DNA of 46,565 nucleotides from an uncultured Ruminococcus sp. (GCA_947624295.1 CANQJV010000015.1:1-46565); one strand, 5' to 3'; positions 1 to 7,600 are shown, counted from the stretch's first letter. Made by a program: numbers and translations. The notes: generated by a model from the sequence alone, not told the origin.

Positions 1-78
1 GATTCTACGCCAATTTGGCAATGTTTAATGATACTTGGTGATAAATGGCGATAAAGTGGTTTAGGTTTATCATATAAT
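1..78. repeat. Intergenic direct repeat, copy 1
   Basis: This stretch recurs in the same orientation at 7528-7590 with few mismatches and a roughly 9-10 base indel. It contains the short dyad CCAATTTGG and no convincing reading frame. Both copies lie close to a copy of the MITE-like repeat, so they may be pieces of one larger mobile or duplicated unit. Nothing else is recognised in the first 160 bases. Confidence 0.6.
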
Positions 79-160
79 CATGATTTTTACAATAGTTTTG
101 ATAAAATTAAATGTGCAAATTAACTTATTGAAAACAAATCGCCATTGGTGGCTCGCCGGT

Positions 161-322
161 TGTATCATAAAATACTGAAAATGCAGATACATAAACAAAT
201 TTTTCGTAAAATTGTATAAAAGCAGTACATTTTAACTGAAATTCAGCAAGGAATTTTAGTGTAAAATAACGAAAAATACAAGCAGATATGCTGTCAAGCG
301 GACTTTGTGCGGTGTTGCCTTA
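161..322 (+). repeat. MITE-like repeat, copy a
   Basis: Copy of a ~165 bp family found six times in the first 21 kb. This copy reads in the same orientation as those at 3421 and 20902. Its right end carries the family terminus (GTGCGGTGTTGCCTTA) but its left end is degraded. It lies downstream of the PfkB-type kinase gene, and copy b, in the opposite orientation, lies on the other side of that gene. No protein is encoded. Confidence 0.75.
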
Positions 323-428
323 ATCTAATACTGCTGTAAATAGGCATTTTCTCTAAATGTAGATGAGTTAAGAAATTTCAAGAATATACATAATAATAAA
401 AATGTCCGGCAGATTGAATCGTTGAAAC

Positions 429-447
429 TTTTACATTAACTGTAAAA
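429..447 (-). terminator. Weak hairpin at 3' end of the kinase gene
   Basis: On the minus strand TTTTACA pairs with TGTAAAA around a five-base loop that contains the stop codon of the kinase gene. The stem is AT-only and the following U-tract is poor, so termination here is uncertain. Confidence 0.3.
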
Positions 448-1347
448 ACTGTTGAAAAGCTTGAAAATATCGTCTTTTTTTGCAAGTCCGTCCGAAAAAG
501 CAGTAGCACTTCCAGCAGAAAGCCCTAACTTAAAAGCGTAATCATAGTCATCATTACTAAGCTGACAGCCTGCAATAAATCCCGCAAGCATTGAGTCACC
601 TGCTCCAACGGAATTTTTCAATTCACCGGTACAGGGGCGAAGTATATGACTTTCTCCGTCCGCATCAACAAAAACAGCCTCATCACCTGCTCTCGACACA
701 AGAACACTGACTGCTCCCATTGCTTTAAGCTGTACGGCACATTCAAGAATATCAGTAGTTTTTTCAAGTTTCTTGCCAAATATATCCTCGATTTCAGCCT
801 GATTCGGCTTGATAAGAAAAGGCTTGTATTTCAATGTATCTATAAGCAGATTTTTTTCAGCGTCAACAAAAGTACGCATGTTTTTATTGCTAATCCGCTT
901 AAGAATACATTCATAGATATTATCAGGCAGGGATTTCGGGACACTTCCCGAAAGTACAAGCGTATCGCCGTCACTAAGCGTATCTATTTTACTGAAAAAC
1001 TCATTTAACTTATTTTCAGAAATATCTGCACCTCGCCCGTTTATTTCAGTTTCCTCGCCTGACTTTATTTTAACATTGATTCTCGAAAAACCATTGTCAA
1101 GGCGAATGAAATCAGTCTGTATCCCTTGCGTTTTCAAGTAATTCTCTATTGCCTCGCCCGTGAATCCTGCTGTAAATCCAAGTGCCGTTGATTCAATACC
1201 GAGTTCAGCAAGTATAAGCGAAACGTTTATTCCTTTTCCGCCGAAATACAGTTCTTCTTTTTCAGTGCGGTTGACAACTCCGGCTGTTATTTTGTCAATA
1301 TGTATAACATAATCAACTGACGGATTCAATGTAACTGTATAAATCAT
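436..1347 (-). CDS. pfkB: 1-phosphofructokinase-like PfkB sugar kinase
   Basis: A 303-residue cytoplasmic kinase of the PfkB/ribokinase family, expected to phosphorylate fructose 1-phosphate (or tagatose 6-phosphate) with ATP. It begins with the family N-terminus MIYTVTLNPSVDYV, has the substrate-binding GGKGINVS motif near residue 37 and the catalytic GAGDSMLAGF motif near residue 248, where the Asp is the base. The reading frame extends 17 codons upstream, but the ATG at 1347 has the ribosome site AGGAGAT at proper spacing and matches the family start. The gene stands alone: no fructose PTS gene is adjacent, so the sugar is not settled. The leader is only about 15 bases from a consensus promoter. 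Confidence 0.85.
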   Translation of the reverse strand: MIYTVTLNPSVDYVIHIDKITAGVVNRTEKEELYFGGKGINVSLILAELGIESTALGFTAGFTGEAIENYLKTQGIQTDFIRLDNGFSRINVKIKSGEETEINGRGADISENKLNEFFSKIDTLSDGDTLVLSGSVPKSLPDNIYECILKRISNKNMRTFVDAEKNLLIDTLKYKPFLIKPNQAEIEDIFGKKLEKTTDILECAVQLKAMGAVSVLVSRAGDEAVFVDADGESHILRPCTGELKNSVGAGDSMLAGFIAGCQLSNDDYDYAFKLGLSAGSATAFSDGLAKKDDIFKLFNSFYS

Positions 1348-1369
1348 TATTATCATCTCCTGTAATTTG

Positions 1370-1398
1370 ATTATACCACATTTCAAGTATTCTGTCAA
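1370..1398 (-). promoter_or_regulatory. Consensus promoter of the PfkB-type kinase
   Basis: On the minus strand TTGACA (1393-1398) and TATAAT (1370-1375) are separated by 17 bases, a perfect sigma-A match. The -35 box lies two bases from the end of MITE copy b, so the insertion set the upstream DNA of this promoter. Confidence 0.8.
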
Positions 1399-1399
1399 T

Positions 1400-1565
1400 T
1401 AAGGCAATACCGCACAAAGTCGCTTGACAGCATATATGCCTGTATTTTTCGTTATTTTGCACTAAAATTCTTTGCTGAACGTCAGCTAAAATGTACTATT
1501 TTATACAACTTGATGAAAAATTTGTTTATGTATCTGTATTTTCAGTTCTATGCGGTATTGCCTTA
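1400..1565 (-). repeat. MITE-like repeat, copy b
   Basis: A complete copy with terminal inverted repeats TAAGGCAATACCGCA and its complement, flanked by TA, which suggests target-site duplication of the Tc1/IS630 kind. It fills the space between two divergent consensus promoters, two bases from the -35 of the kinase and twelve bases from the -35 of the ACT-protein operon. Confidence 0.8.
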
Positions 1566-1576
1566 AATAAAATTGC

Positions 1577-1605
1577 TTGACAAATCATAAAAAAAGTGTT
1601 ATAGT
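1577..1605 (+). promoter_or_regulatory. Promoter of the ACT protein-hom operon
   Basis: TTGACA (1577-1582), 17 bases, TATAGT (1600-1605). The transcript would have a leader of about 55 bases with no obvious riboswitch or T-box. Confidence 0.75.
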
Positions 1606-1666
1606 ATTATATGAAGATACAATTGTATTTCTGTGACGGACGATTTTATAATATGAGGTGATTGAT

Positions 1667-2113
1667 ATGGAAAAAAATAATCAGCTTATTGTTATTGATT
1701 CAAAAATTTTACCTGATGTGTTTATGCGTGTTCTCGAAGTCAAAAAACTCATCGCCCGCAAAGGTGAAAAAAGTTTTGCTTCCGCCTGTAAACGTGTCGG
1801 TATTTCACGCAGTACTTACTATAAGTACAAAGACAGTGTTTTTTCATATGAAGAACTTTTCAACAGAAAGATTGTCAATCTGTATCTTCTGCTGAATGAC
1901 AATCCCGGAGTACTTGCGAGTGTGCTTGTATTCCTGCATAATCTTCACGCAAATATAATGACCGTCAATCAAAGTGTGCCTATTGATAGTGTGGCAGCAG
2001 TTAATATTTCCCTGCGCCTTACTGATGATTCGTCATCAAACGAACTTATCTCACTTGACTCTATTTCAGAGCTTGACGGCGTGCTTGAAGTAAAAATTTT
2101 ATCAGCAGAATAA
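1667..2113 (+). CDS. ACT domain protein (UPF0735/PheB-like)
   Basis: A 148-residue protein of the UPF0735/PheB kind. An N-terminal segment looks like a helix-turn-helix (ACKRVGISRSTYYKYK, about residues 43-58), followed by a C-terminal ACT domain beginning near NDNPGVLASVLVFL and ending at residue 148. ACT domains bind amino acids and regulate enzymes. The ATG at 1667 is chosen over the in-frame GTG at 1658 because GAGGTGA is spaced correctly only for the ATG. It sits 18 bases upstream of homoserine dehydrogenase, which lacks its own ACT domain, so I infer that this protein supplies feedback sensing in trans or represses the operon. Confidence 0.8.
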   Translation: MEKNNQLIVIDSKILPDVFMRVLEVKKLIARKGEKSFASACKRVGISRSTYYKYKDSVFSYEELFNRKIVNLYLLLNDNPGVLASVLVFLHNLHANIMTVNQSVPIDSVAAVNISLRLTDDSSSNELISLDSISELDGVLEVKILSAE

Positions 2114-2131
2114 AAAAAGGAGTTTATAATT

Positions 2132-3322
2132 ATGGTTAAAATTGCAATTTTAGGTCACGGAGTTGTCGGTTCAGGTGTTGCCGAACTATTCTACAAAAAC
2201 AAAAAAAGTATCGAAAAACACGCCGGCTGTGAACTTGATATAAAGTATATTCTTGATTTGCGTGACTTTCCTGACTTGCCTTACAGCGACAAATTCACAA
2301 AAAATTTCGATGATATTCTCAATGACAGCGAAATCACTGCTGTTGCGGAATGTATGGGCGGTGTTGAACCTGCTTTCACATTTGTAAAGGCTTGCCTTGA
2401 AAACGGAAAAAGTGTTTCCACTTCAAATAAAGAACTTGTTGCGAAAAAAGGTGATATACTTCTTGCAGCTGCAAAAGAACATAACTGCAATTTCTTTTTT
2501 GAGGCAAGTGTCGGCGGTGCAATCCCGATTATACGACCTCTGCACCGTTGTCTTGCCGCAAATGATATTGATAAAGTTGCTGGTATCTTGAACGGTACTA
2601 CAAACTTCATACTTACGAAAATGTACAATGACAATATGTCATTTGACGATGCGCTTAAACTTGCTCAGGAACTCGGTTACGCTGAAAAAGACCCTACTGC
2701 TGATGTTGAGGGACACGATGCCTGCCGTAAAATCTGCATTATTTCCTCGCTTGTTTTCGGGAAACACGTCTACCCTGAAAACGTCTATACAAAGGGCATT
2801 TCCGAAATACAGCTATGTGACGTTGCCGATGCTGATATTCTCGGTCATTCCGTGAAACTTGTTGCATCTGTGAGACGGCTTGACGATAATCGCATTCTTC
2901 CTGCTGTAATGCCTATGCTTGTACCGCACGAAAATATAATGGCAGGTGTAAGCGATGTGTTCAATGCTGTTCTTGTTTACGGTGACGGCATTGACAAAGC
3001 TATGTTCTACGGGCGTGGAGCAGGTAAATTACCTACAGCAAGTGCAGTTTTAGGCGATGTCATCGAGGCTGTAAAACATAAAGTAACTGTATTTTCGCAG
3101 TCGTGGGAATCTTCATCGGACAGCAGTTTCATTGCTCCTGTTGAAGAATTTTCCGCAAAATGGTACTTCCGTGTTCCTGCTGATTGCCCTGAAATCGGTG
3201 AAGGTGCGTATACTGATGATAACGGCACGGCATTTATCACATCAGACGAACTTTCTTTTGAACAGGCGACTTCAAAAGCAAAGGAATTATCTGCATTAGC
3301 TTATTTCCCTGTTCTTGAATAA
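2132..3322 (+). CDS. hom: Homoserine dehydrogenase (no ACT domain)
   Basis: Reduces aspartate semialdehyde to homoserine with NAD(P)H, the branch to threonine and methionine. The 396-residue protein starts with the Rossmann motif GHGVVGSG (residues 8-15), has the family signature GILNGTTNFILT in the middle and GRGAGKLPTASAVLGDV near residue 300. The usual C-terminal ACT domain of Gram-positive Hom proteins is missing: only about 70 residues without the ACT pattern follow the catalytic part. An ACT protein is encoded directly upstream in the same operon. The start has AAAAGGAG in good position. Confidence 0.92.
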   Translation: MVKIAILGHGVVGSGVAELFYKNKKSIEKHAGCELDIKYILDLRDFPDLPYSDKFTKNFDDILNDSEITAVAECMGGVEPAFTFVKACLENGKSVSTSNKELVAKKGDILLAAAKEHNCNFFFEASVGGAIPIIRPLHRCLAANDIDKVAGILNGTTNFILTKMYNDNMSFDDALKLAQELGYAEKDPTADVEGHDACRKICIISSLVFGKHVYPENVYTKGISEIQLCDVADADILGHSVKLVASVRRLDDNRILPAVMPMLVPHENIMAGVSDVFNAVLVYGDGIDKAMFYGRGAGKLPTASAVLGDVIEAVKHKVTVFSQSWESSSDSSFIAPVEEFSAKWYFRVPADCPEIGEGAYTDDNGTAFITSDELSFEQATSKAKELSALAYFPVLE

Positions 3323-3356
3323 TTTTCCTGAACAAATCCGTATAATTTTCAATAAA

Positions 3357-3407
3357 AACACTCAAAGGAAAACCATTTCATCAAAGATAGGTATTCCGAT
3401 GAGTGTT
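3357..3407 (+). terminator. Hairpin terminator after hom
   Basis: AACACTCA (3357-3364) pairs with TGAGTGTT (3400-3407). Inside it, GGAAAACC and GGTATTCC extend the stem with a mismatch. A weak U-rich tract (ATTTTATAT) follows. It ends the ACT protein-hom transcript. Confidence 0.6.
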
Positions 3408-3420
3408 ATTTTATATATTT

Positions 3421-3587
3421 AAGGCAACACCGCACAAAACCTGCAATAAAGATGCGCAATCAGATTTTTCGCAAAATTTTATAAAAAGTAGTACATCTTA
3501 GCTGACATTCAGCAAAGAATTTTGTACAAAACAACGAGAAGTACAATCGAATTTGCCATAAGATTGGCTTTGTGCGGTATTAACTTA
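3421..3587 (+). repeat. MITE-like repeat, copy c
   Basis: A diverged family copy in the same orientation as copy a, between the 3' ends of convergent genes. Its left end reads AAGGCAACACCGCACAAA and its right end TTTGTGCGGTATT. The interior keeps the conserved TTCGCAAAATTTTATAAAAA and GTACATCTTAGCTGACATTC stretches. Confidence 0.7.
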
Positions 3588-3589
3588 AC

Positions 3590-4807
3590 TTATTTACTAT
3601 GCTCCTCAAGCCATTTCATAGCAATATACGCATAAGCTGAACTGCCAAGGTAAAGCACTGAATCATCAAAACGTACTTTCGGGTGATGCTGTCCAAATTC
3701 ATAGCCGTCAAGGGAACTGCCTGCCGTGAGGAACATACTTACAGTAGGGACAAGATGACTTACAAACGCAAAATCTTCACTGCCACCGCCTGCTTTTCCG
3801 CCCGAAATCACTGACAAATCAATTGCTTTATCATTGAACATTTCTTTCATATAGCGGAGAGTATCACTTGCGAGGTCTTTATCCGTCACCATACACGGGC
3901 AAAAGTCAAAAAATTCAACTTCAGCCTCACACCGCATTGCGGCAGCTATCCCCTTGCAAATCTGTTCCATACGTGTTTTTATAAGCTCACCGACTTTATT
4001 TTCGGGGTCAGTTGTGCGGATAGTCCCCCACATTTCGGCTGTATCGGGGATTACGTTGGAAGCCGTACCTGCCTGAAATTTCCCCGTTGTGAACACGCCG
4101 AACTGATTCCCCTCAAGTTCACGGCTGTTTATTTCCTGCAATGCGATGTGGATATGTGCGGCGGCTGTAATCGGGTCTATAGCCTCGTGAGGTGCTGAAC
4201 CGTGTCCGCCCTTGCCTTTTATTGTTATGTGGTACTGTTCGCACGATGTGGACGATATACCGCCTTGAGCAACCATAAACGTTCCCGATGGCAGAGGCAT
4301 ACCTGCTGTTACGTGAATCATTACAGCGGAGTCAACTTTCGGATTCTCAAGAAGTCCCGACTTTATCATATCGGGCGACCCCTGAAAAATCTCCTCAGCA
4401 GGCTGAAACTCCAGTTTAACAGTTCCGCAGAGTTCATTCTCGTGTTTTTTCAGAATTTCCGCTGCACCAATCAGCATAGCGGTGTGCATATCGTGACCGC
4501 AGCCGTGCATTTTCCCCTGAATTTTACTGCAATAATCAACGCCGGACTGTTCCTGCATAGGGAGAGCGTCCATATCAGCACGGAGGAGAATTGTTTTCCC
4601 GGAAACATTGTTCCCAATAGTTGCGACAAGACCTGCTTTGCCGATTTCCTGCGGTTCTAAGCCGATTTTTTCAAGTTCGCTTTTCACATACGACTTTGTT
4701 TTATCGAGTTCAAAACCGACTTCGGGATATTGGTGAATATTCCTCCTTATCCCCTGAATTTTGGGCTGTATTGCTTTTGCCTCGTCAAGAATTTTTTCGA
4801 TATTCAT
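3590..4807 (-). CDS. M20 family amidohydrolase
   Basis: A 405-residue metallo-amidohydrolase of the M20 family (HipO/ILR1-like, N-acyl amino acid or aminobenzoyl hydrolases). Metal ligands and catalytic residues are visible in LRADMDALPMQE (about residue 80), GCGHDMHTAM (about 102) and EFQPAEE (about 132). SGGKAGGGSEDFAF is the C-terminal His/Glu region. It probably cleaves an N-acyl group from an amino acid in the cytoplasm, with unknown substrate. ATG 4807 is preferred because GAGGTTA precedes it; the ATG 15 bases upstream has no ribosome site. It may share a transcript with the cyclophilin upstream, but a strong hairpin at 4866-4889 separates them. Confidence 0.88.
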   Translation of the reverse strand: MNIEKILDEAKAIQPKIQGIRRNIHQYPEVGFELDKTKSYVKSELEKIGLEPQEIGKAGLVATIGNNVSGKTILLRADMDALPMQEQSGVDYCSKIQGKMHGCGHDMHTAMLIGAAEILKKHENELCGTVKLEFQPAEEIFQGSPDMIKSGLLENPKVDSAVMIHVTAGMPLPSGTFMVAQGGISSTSCEQYHITIKGKGGHGSAPHEAIDPITAAAHIHIALQEINSRELEGNQFGVFTTGKFQAGTASNVIPDTAEMWGTIRTTDPENKVGELIKTRMEQICKGIAAAMRCEAEVEFFDFCPCMVTDKDLASDTLRYMKEMFNDKAIDLSVISGGKAGGGSEDFAFVSHLVPTVSMFLTAGSSLDGYEFGQHHPKVRFDDSVLYLGSSAYAYIAMKWLEEHSK

Positions 4808-4865
4808 TTTAACTAACCTCATTTCGTAAAATTAAAAATAAAAATCAATTTTCAGATGATTTGTG

Positions 4866-4889
4866 AAAAAGGGACTGATTACCAGCCCC
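4866..4889 (-). terminator. Terminator of the cyclophilin gene
   Basis: On the minus strand GGGGCTG pairs with CAGTCCC around GTAAT, followed directly by five U. It lies nine bases past the cyclophilin stop codon. Confidence 0.85.
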
Positions 4890-4897
4890 TTAATTAT

Positions 4898-5368
4898 TTA
4901 TTCAATTGTTACTTTTTTCATTACTTGCGGAGTAATCGGCTTGTCATTGAAATTAGTCTGAACACTTGCGATTTCGTCAACAACGTCCATACCCTCTACT
5001 ACTTTACCGAAAGCAGCATATTGTCCGTCGAGATACGGAGCATCTTCGTGCATAATAAAGAACTGCGAGCCTGCAGAATCGGGATTTTGCGCACGAGCCA
5101 TTGAAAGCACTCCTCTTGTGTGTTTCAGGTCATTTTTTACGCCGTTAGCGGAAAATTCCCCTTTGATATGCCAGCCGGGACCGCCCATGCCTGTACCTTC
5201 GGGACAACCGCCCTGAATCATAAAACCGCTGATTACCCTATGAAAAATAAGTCCGTCATAAAAACCGCTTTTCACGAGTTTCTCGAAGTTTTCGCAGGAA
5301 ATAGGTGCTATTTCGGGGTAAAGTTCGAGCTTGATTTTCTTACCGTTTTCCATTTCAATTACAACCAT
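4898..5368 (-). CDS. Peptidyl-prolyl isomerase, cyclophilin type
   Basis: A 156-residue cytoplasmic cyclophilin that catalyses cis-trans isomerisation at proline. It is close to the minimal length of the bacterial family. The core pattern is intact: FHRVISGFMIQGG (active-site Arg and Phe), GVLSMARAQNPDSAGSQFFI, then YAAFGKVVEGMDVVDEI. There is no signal peptide. The ATG has AAGGAG seven bases upstream. The next gene on the same strand, a membrane-anchored protein, ends 26 bases before it, so the two are probably co-transcribed. Confidence 0.95.
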   Translation of the reverse strand: MVVIEMENGKKIKLELYPEIAPISCENFEKLVKSGFYDGLIFHRVISGFMIQGGCPEGTGMGGPGWHIKGEFSANGVKNDLKHTRGVLSMARAQNPDSAGSQFFIMHEDAPYLDGQYAAFGKVVEGMDVVDEIASVQTNFNDKPITPQVMKKVTIE

Positions 5369-5394
5369 TTTTATACTCCTTTTAGTTAATTATT

Positions 5395-5976
5395 TTAGTT
5401 AATTACTATAGTAAAATCAGAGGGAAGTGTTGGGACAGGGTTGCCGTCCTCGTCATATTGCCCGTGATTGAAACCGCCTATTGAATGCGGGTCTTTCAAA
5501 TCCTGTTCATACTGTTCTATAGGCGACAAAGTTGTTTCTTCAGTTGCGGGTTCTGTAACAATTCCGCCGTTCTCATCAGTTACAGGTTCAGCGTTCTCAT
5601 CAACTACAGCTTCAGTTGTCGTATCAGTTGAAACTGCACCTACTTCAGTGCCGGAAATATCCGTATCGCCTGTAGTTGCTGTTATCGTGTTACCGAAAAC
5701 ATCTGTTTCGAAAGTCACCGTTGTTGTTTCCGTGGAAACTTCCATATCAGTTTCAGCAGTCTGGAAAGTTGTAGTAACAGGTCTGCCGAAAATATCGAGT
5801 TCAGGCGGTTCAGTTACGGGTTTCCCCGTCTGTATGCTTATGTCAACTTGAGAAGATTCTGCTTTTTTAGGCTTTTTCAGACCGCTTGTATCAGGATTTC
5901 TGTCGCAGCACAACATAATAATCACAAGCATAACAATTAAACCGCAAGCTATTGCAATAAGCCTGATATTATCCAT
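5395..5976 (-). CDS. Membrane-anchored Thr-rich protein, unknown
   Basis: No family is recognised. The 193-residue product has one N-terminal membrane helix (about residues 4-22) with a short cytoplasmic end. A charged Lys segment follows, then a long low-complexity region rich in Thr, Glu, Val and Asp (TTTVTFET, TDTTTEAV and similar), consistent with an extended extracellular stalk. The last 40 residues are more ordered and end in PTLPSDFTIVIN. It is not a clear lipoprotein: cysteines lie at the end of the helix but without a lipobox. The second ATG (5976) is chosen because AGGAG is only two bases from the first. Its promoter lies about 150 bases upstream, and it precedes the cyclophilin gene. 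Confidence 0.65.
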   Translation of the reverse strand: MDNIRLIAIACGLIVMLVIIMLCCDRNPDTSGLKKPKKAESSQVDISIQTGKPVTEPPELDIFGRPVTTTFQTAETDMEVSTETTTVTFETDVFGNTITATTGDTDISGTEVGAVSTDTTTEAVVDENAEPVTDENGGIVTEPATEETTLSPIEQYEQDLKDPHSIGGFNHGQYDEDGNPVPTLPSDFTIVIN

Positions 5977-6056
5977 TTTCATTTCTCCTCTCAGTGTATA
6001 ATTTACTTGTCTTTGTATGAAATATACACAAATTTTCGTGATATTTTCATATAATT

Positions 6057-6125
6057 TTACTTAAATAGTTTATTGCATTCATTAGGTGCTACTGATACTT
6101 CCCTTAAATCTAAACTTTTACTCAT
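6057..6125 (-). CDS. Possible leaderless 22-residue upstream peptide
   Basis: An ATG lies exactly where transcription should start, six bases after the -10 box of the 6132-6160 promoter, and opens a 22-codon frame (MSKSLDLREVSVAPNECNKL...). There is no ribosome site, so it would be read as a leaderless mRNA. It lies in the 150-base leader of the Thr-rich membrane protein. It may be chance. Confidence 0.2.
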   Translation of the reverse strand: MSKSLDLREVSVAPNECNKLFK

Positions 6126-6131
6126 ATTTTT

Positions 6132-6160
6132 ATTATATCACTTCTCTTTACTTTTGTCAA
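6132..6160 (-). promoter_or_regulatory. Promoter of membrane protein-cyclophilin unit
   Basis: Minus-strand TTGACA (6155-6160), 17 bases, TATAAT (6132-6137): a perfect consensus with predicted start near 6125. The leader to the gene start at 5976 is about 150 bases. Confidence 0.8.
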
Positions 6161-6203
6161 GTATTATTGACAATTTCACTCACGGCAAAAGCATTTACTT
6201 TTT

Positions 6204-6350
6204 AGAGCAATACCGCACAAAGCCCGTATTATGACAAATTTAATTGCACTTTTGATTATTTTATACAAAAATTTTTGTTAAAAGACAGCTAATATGTACT
6301 ATTTTTATGCAATTTTACGAAAAATTTGATTTCACATCTGTATTGTCTTA
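6204..6350 (-). repeat. MITE-like repeat, copy d
   Basis: A diverged and slightly shorter family copy in the orientation of copies b and e. It begins AGAGCAATACCGCACAAAG and ends ATCTGTATTGTCTTA. It again lies between two divergent consensus promoters. The rest of the 5977-6647 gap holds those promoters, a possible peptide and an inverted repeat; nothing else is seen. Confidence 0.7.
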
Positions 6351-6397
6351 AGTTTTATTACACACCATTAAGATTAAGGAATTTTATAAAAATTTAC

Positions 6398-6426
6398 TTG
6401 ACAAAATAAGAAACATATAATATAAT
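6398..6426 (+). promoter_or_regulatory. Promoter of the beta-helix protein gene
   Basis: TTGACA (6398-6403), 17 bases, TATAAT (6421-6426): a perfect consensus. The leader is long, about 215 bases. Confidence 0.8.
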
Positions 6427-6437
6427 AAAATTGAGGT

Positions 6438-6465
6438 AAAAATACAATCAAAATATTGTATTTTT
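6438..6465. promoter_or_regulatory. 28 bp inverted repeat at the transcription start
   Basis: AAAAATACAAT and its exact complement are separated by six bases, just downstream of the -10 box. This could be a repressor operator, or in RNA an 11 bp leader hairpin. It is too AT-rich to be a convincing terminator. Confidence 0.5.
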
Positions 6466-6647
6466 GTTGTCTGTACCATTATCAAGTTGGAATATAAAAG
6501 TCAGTTTTGCAGACAACTCACAAAAACATAAGACATACAAAACTATTGCGCTGATATGTATTTATTTGAATACTTTAATGAGAAACACTACCTCTATGCG
6601 CAGCATAAGCGGTGTAAGTATGTCACTTATAGATAGGAGATTTTATT

Positions 6648-7313
6648 ATGGAAAATATTAAGATTACAAAACTTTTTGACCTTTCACATACTCTTGCTGA
6701 TAATTATCTTAAAAATTTTACTTATCCTTGGGAAGCACTCAAAGGTATAAGCAACTTCATAATTGAACTTGGCAAAAGTCTCAATGCAGATGAGTATGAT
6801 AATCCATGTGAAAATGTGTGGATACATAAGACAGCTAAAGTTTTTCCAAGTGCTTATATTGGTGCACCTTGCATAATAGGAGCAGGCACTGAAGTACGTC
6901 ACTGTGCATTTATCAGAGGAAGTGCTTTAATAGGTAAAAATTGTGTTGTTGGAAATTCTGTTGAACTCAAAAACGTTATTATTTTTGATAATGTTCAGAC
7001 TCCTCATTATAATTATGTCGGTGACAGTATTCTGGGGTATAAATCACATATGGGAGCAGGTTCAATAACTTCAAATGTAAAGTCTGATAAAACAAATGTT
7101 GTAATTAAATTAGGAAATGAACAGATTGAAACCGGTATAAAAAAAATAGGTGCAATGCTTGGCGATAATGTCGAGGTAGGCTGTAACAGTGTTCTGAATC
7201 CCGGGACAATAATTGGCAGGTTTTCAAATATTTATCCGACAAGCTGTGTGAGAGGCGTTGTCCCAGAATCAAGTATCTGGAAAACAGGCGGAATTATTGT
7301 TAAAAAAAATTAA
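6648..7313 (+). CDS. Left-handed beta-helix (GlmU C-domain-like) protein
   Basis: A 221-residue protein of the hexapeptide-repeat acyltransferase fold, related to the C-terminal acetyltransferase domain of GlmU and to proteins named UDP-GlcNAc pyrophosphorylase-like. An N-terminal helical part (about 1-60) is followed by repeats such as VWIHKTAKVFPSAYIGAPC and CIIGAGTEVRHCAFI. NYVGDSILG and MGAGSITSNV resemble the GlmU active-site loop. No uridyltransferase domain is present. It probably transfers an acyl group to a sugar nucleotide, but the substrate is unknown. AGGAG precedes the ATG. The stop codon TAA is formed by the first bases of MITE copy e, so the original C-terminus may have been changed by the insertion. 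Confidence 0.75.
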   Translation: MENIKITKLFDLSHTLADNYLKNFTYPWEALKGISNFIIELGKSLNADEYDNPCENVWIHKTAKVFPSAYIGAPCIIGAGTEVRHCAFIRGSALIGKNCVVGNSVELKNVIIFDNVQTPHYNYVGDSILGYKSHMGAGSITSNVKSDKTNVVIKLGNEQIETGIKKIGAMLGDNVEVGCNSVLNPGTIIGRFSNIYPTSCVRGVVPESSIWKTGGIIVKKN

Positions 7314-7478
7314 GGCAACACCGCACAAAGTCCGCTTGACAGCATTTCCACTTGTGTTTTTCGTTATTTTGCACTAAAATTTCTTGCTAAACGTCAGCTA
7401 AGATGTACTGTTTTTATACAATTTGACGAAAAATTTGTTTATGTATCTGCATTTTCAATTCTATGCGGTATTGCCTTA
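7312..7478 (-). repeat. MITE-like repeat, copy e
   Basis: A complete copy, very similar to copy b, with ends TAAGGCAACACCGCAC and GCGGTATTGCCTTA. It abuts the beta-helix gene and provides its stop codon. Just downstream, CAGCGA and TCGCTG (7483-7498) form a small hairpin followed by a U-rich stretch, which may terminate that gene. Confidence 0.8.
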
Positions 7479-7527
7479 AGAACAGCGAAAACTCGCTGAT
7501 TTCCTCATTTCTACCAACTCAAACGGC

Positions 7528-7590
7528 GATTCTACACCAATTTGGCAACATTTAATGATACTTAGTGATAAAGTGGTTTAGTTTTATAAT
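7528..7590. repeat. Intergenic direct repeat, copy 2
   Basis: Second copy of the sequence at 1-78, beginning GATTCTACACCAATTTGGCA, with one small deletion relative to copy 1. It lies about 50 bases after MITE copy e. Confidence 0.6.
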
Positions 7591-7600
7591 ATATATTAAG

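Noticed and set aside
436-1347. Composite transposon carrying the kinase between MITE copies a and b
   Set aside because: The copies are inverted and flank the gene, but no transposase or shared outer target duplication is visible; chance flanking is enough.
1606-1666. T-box or riboswitch before the ACT protein-hom operon
   Set aside because: The leader is only about 55 bases and shows no specifier or aptamer features.
6464-6661. A 65-codon frame in the leader of the beta-helix gene
   Set aside because: No ribosome site, poor composition, and it runs into the start of the real gene. The region is better read as untranslated leader.
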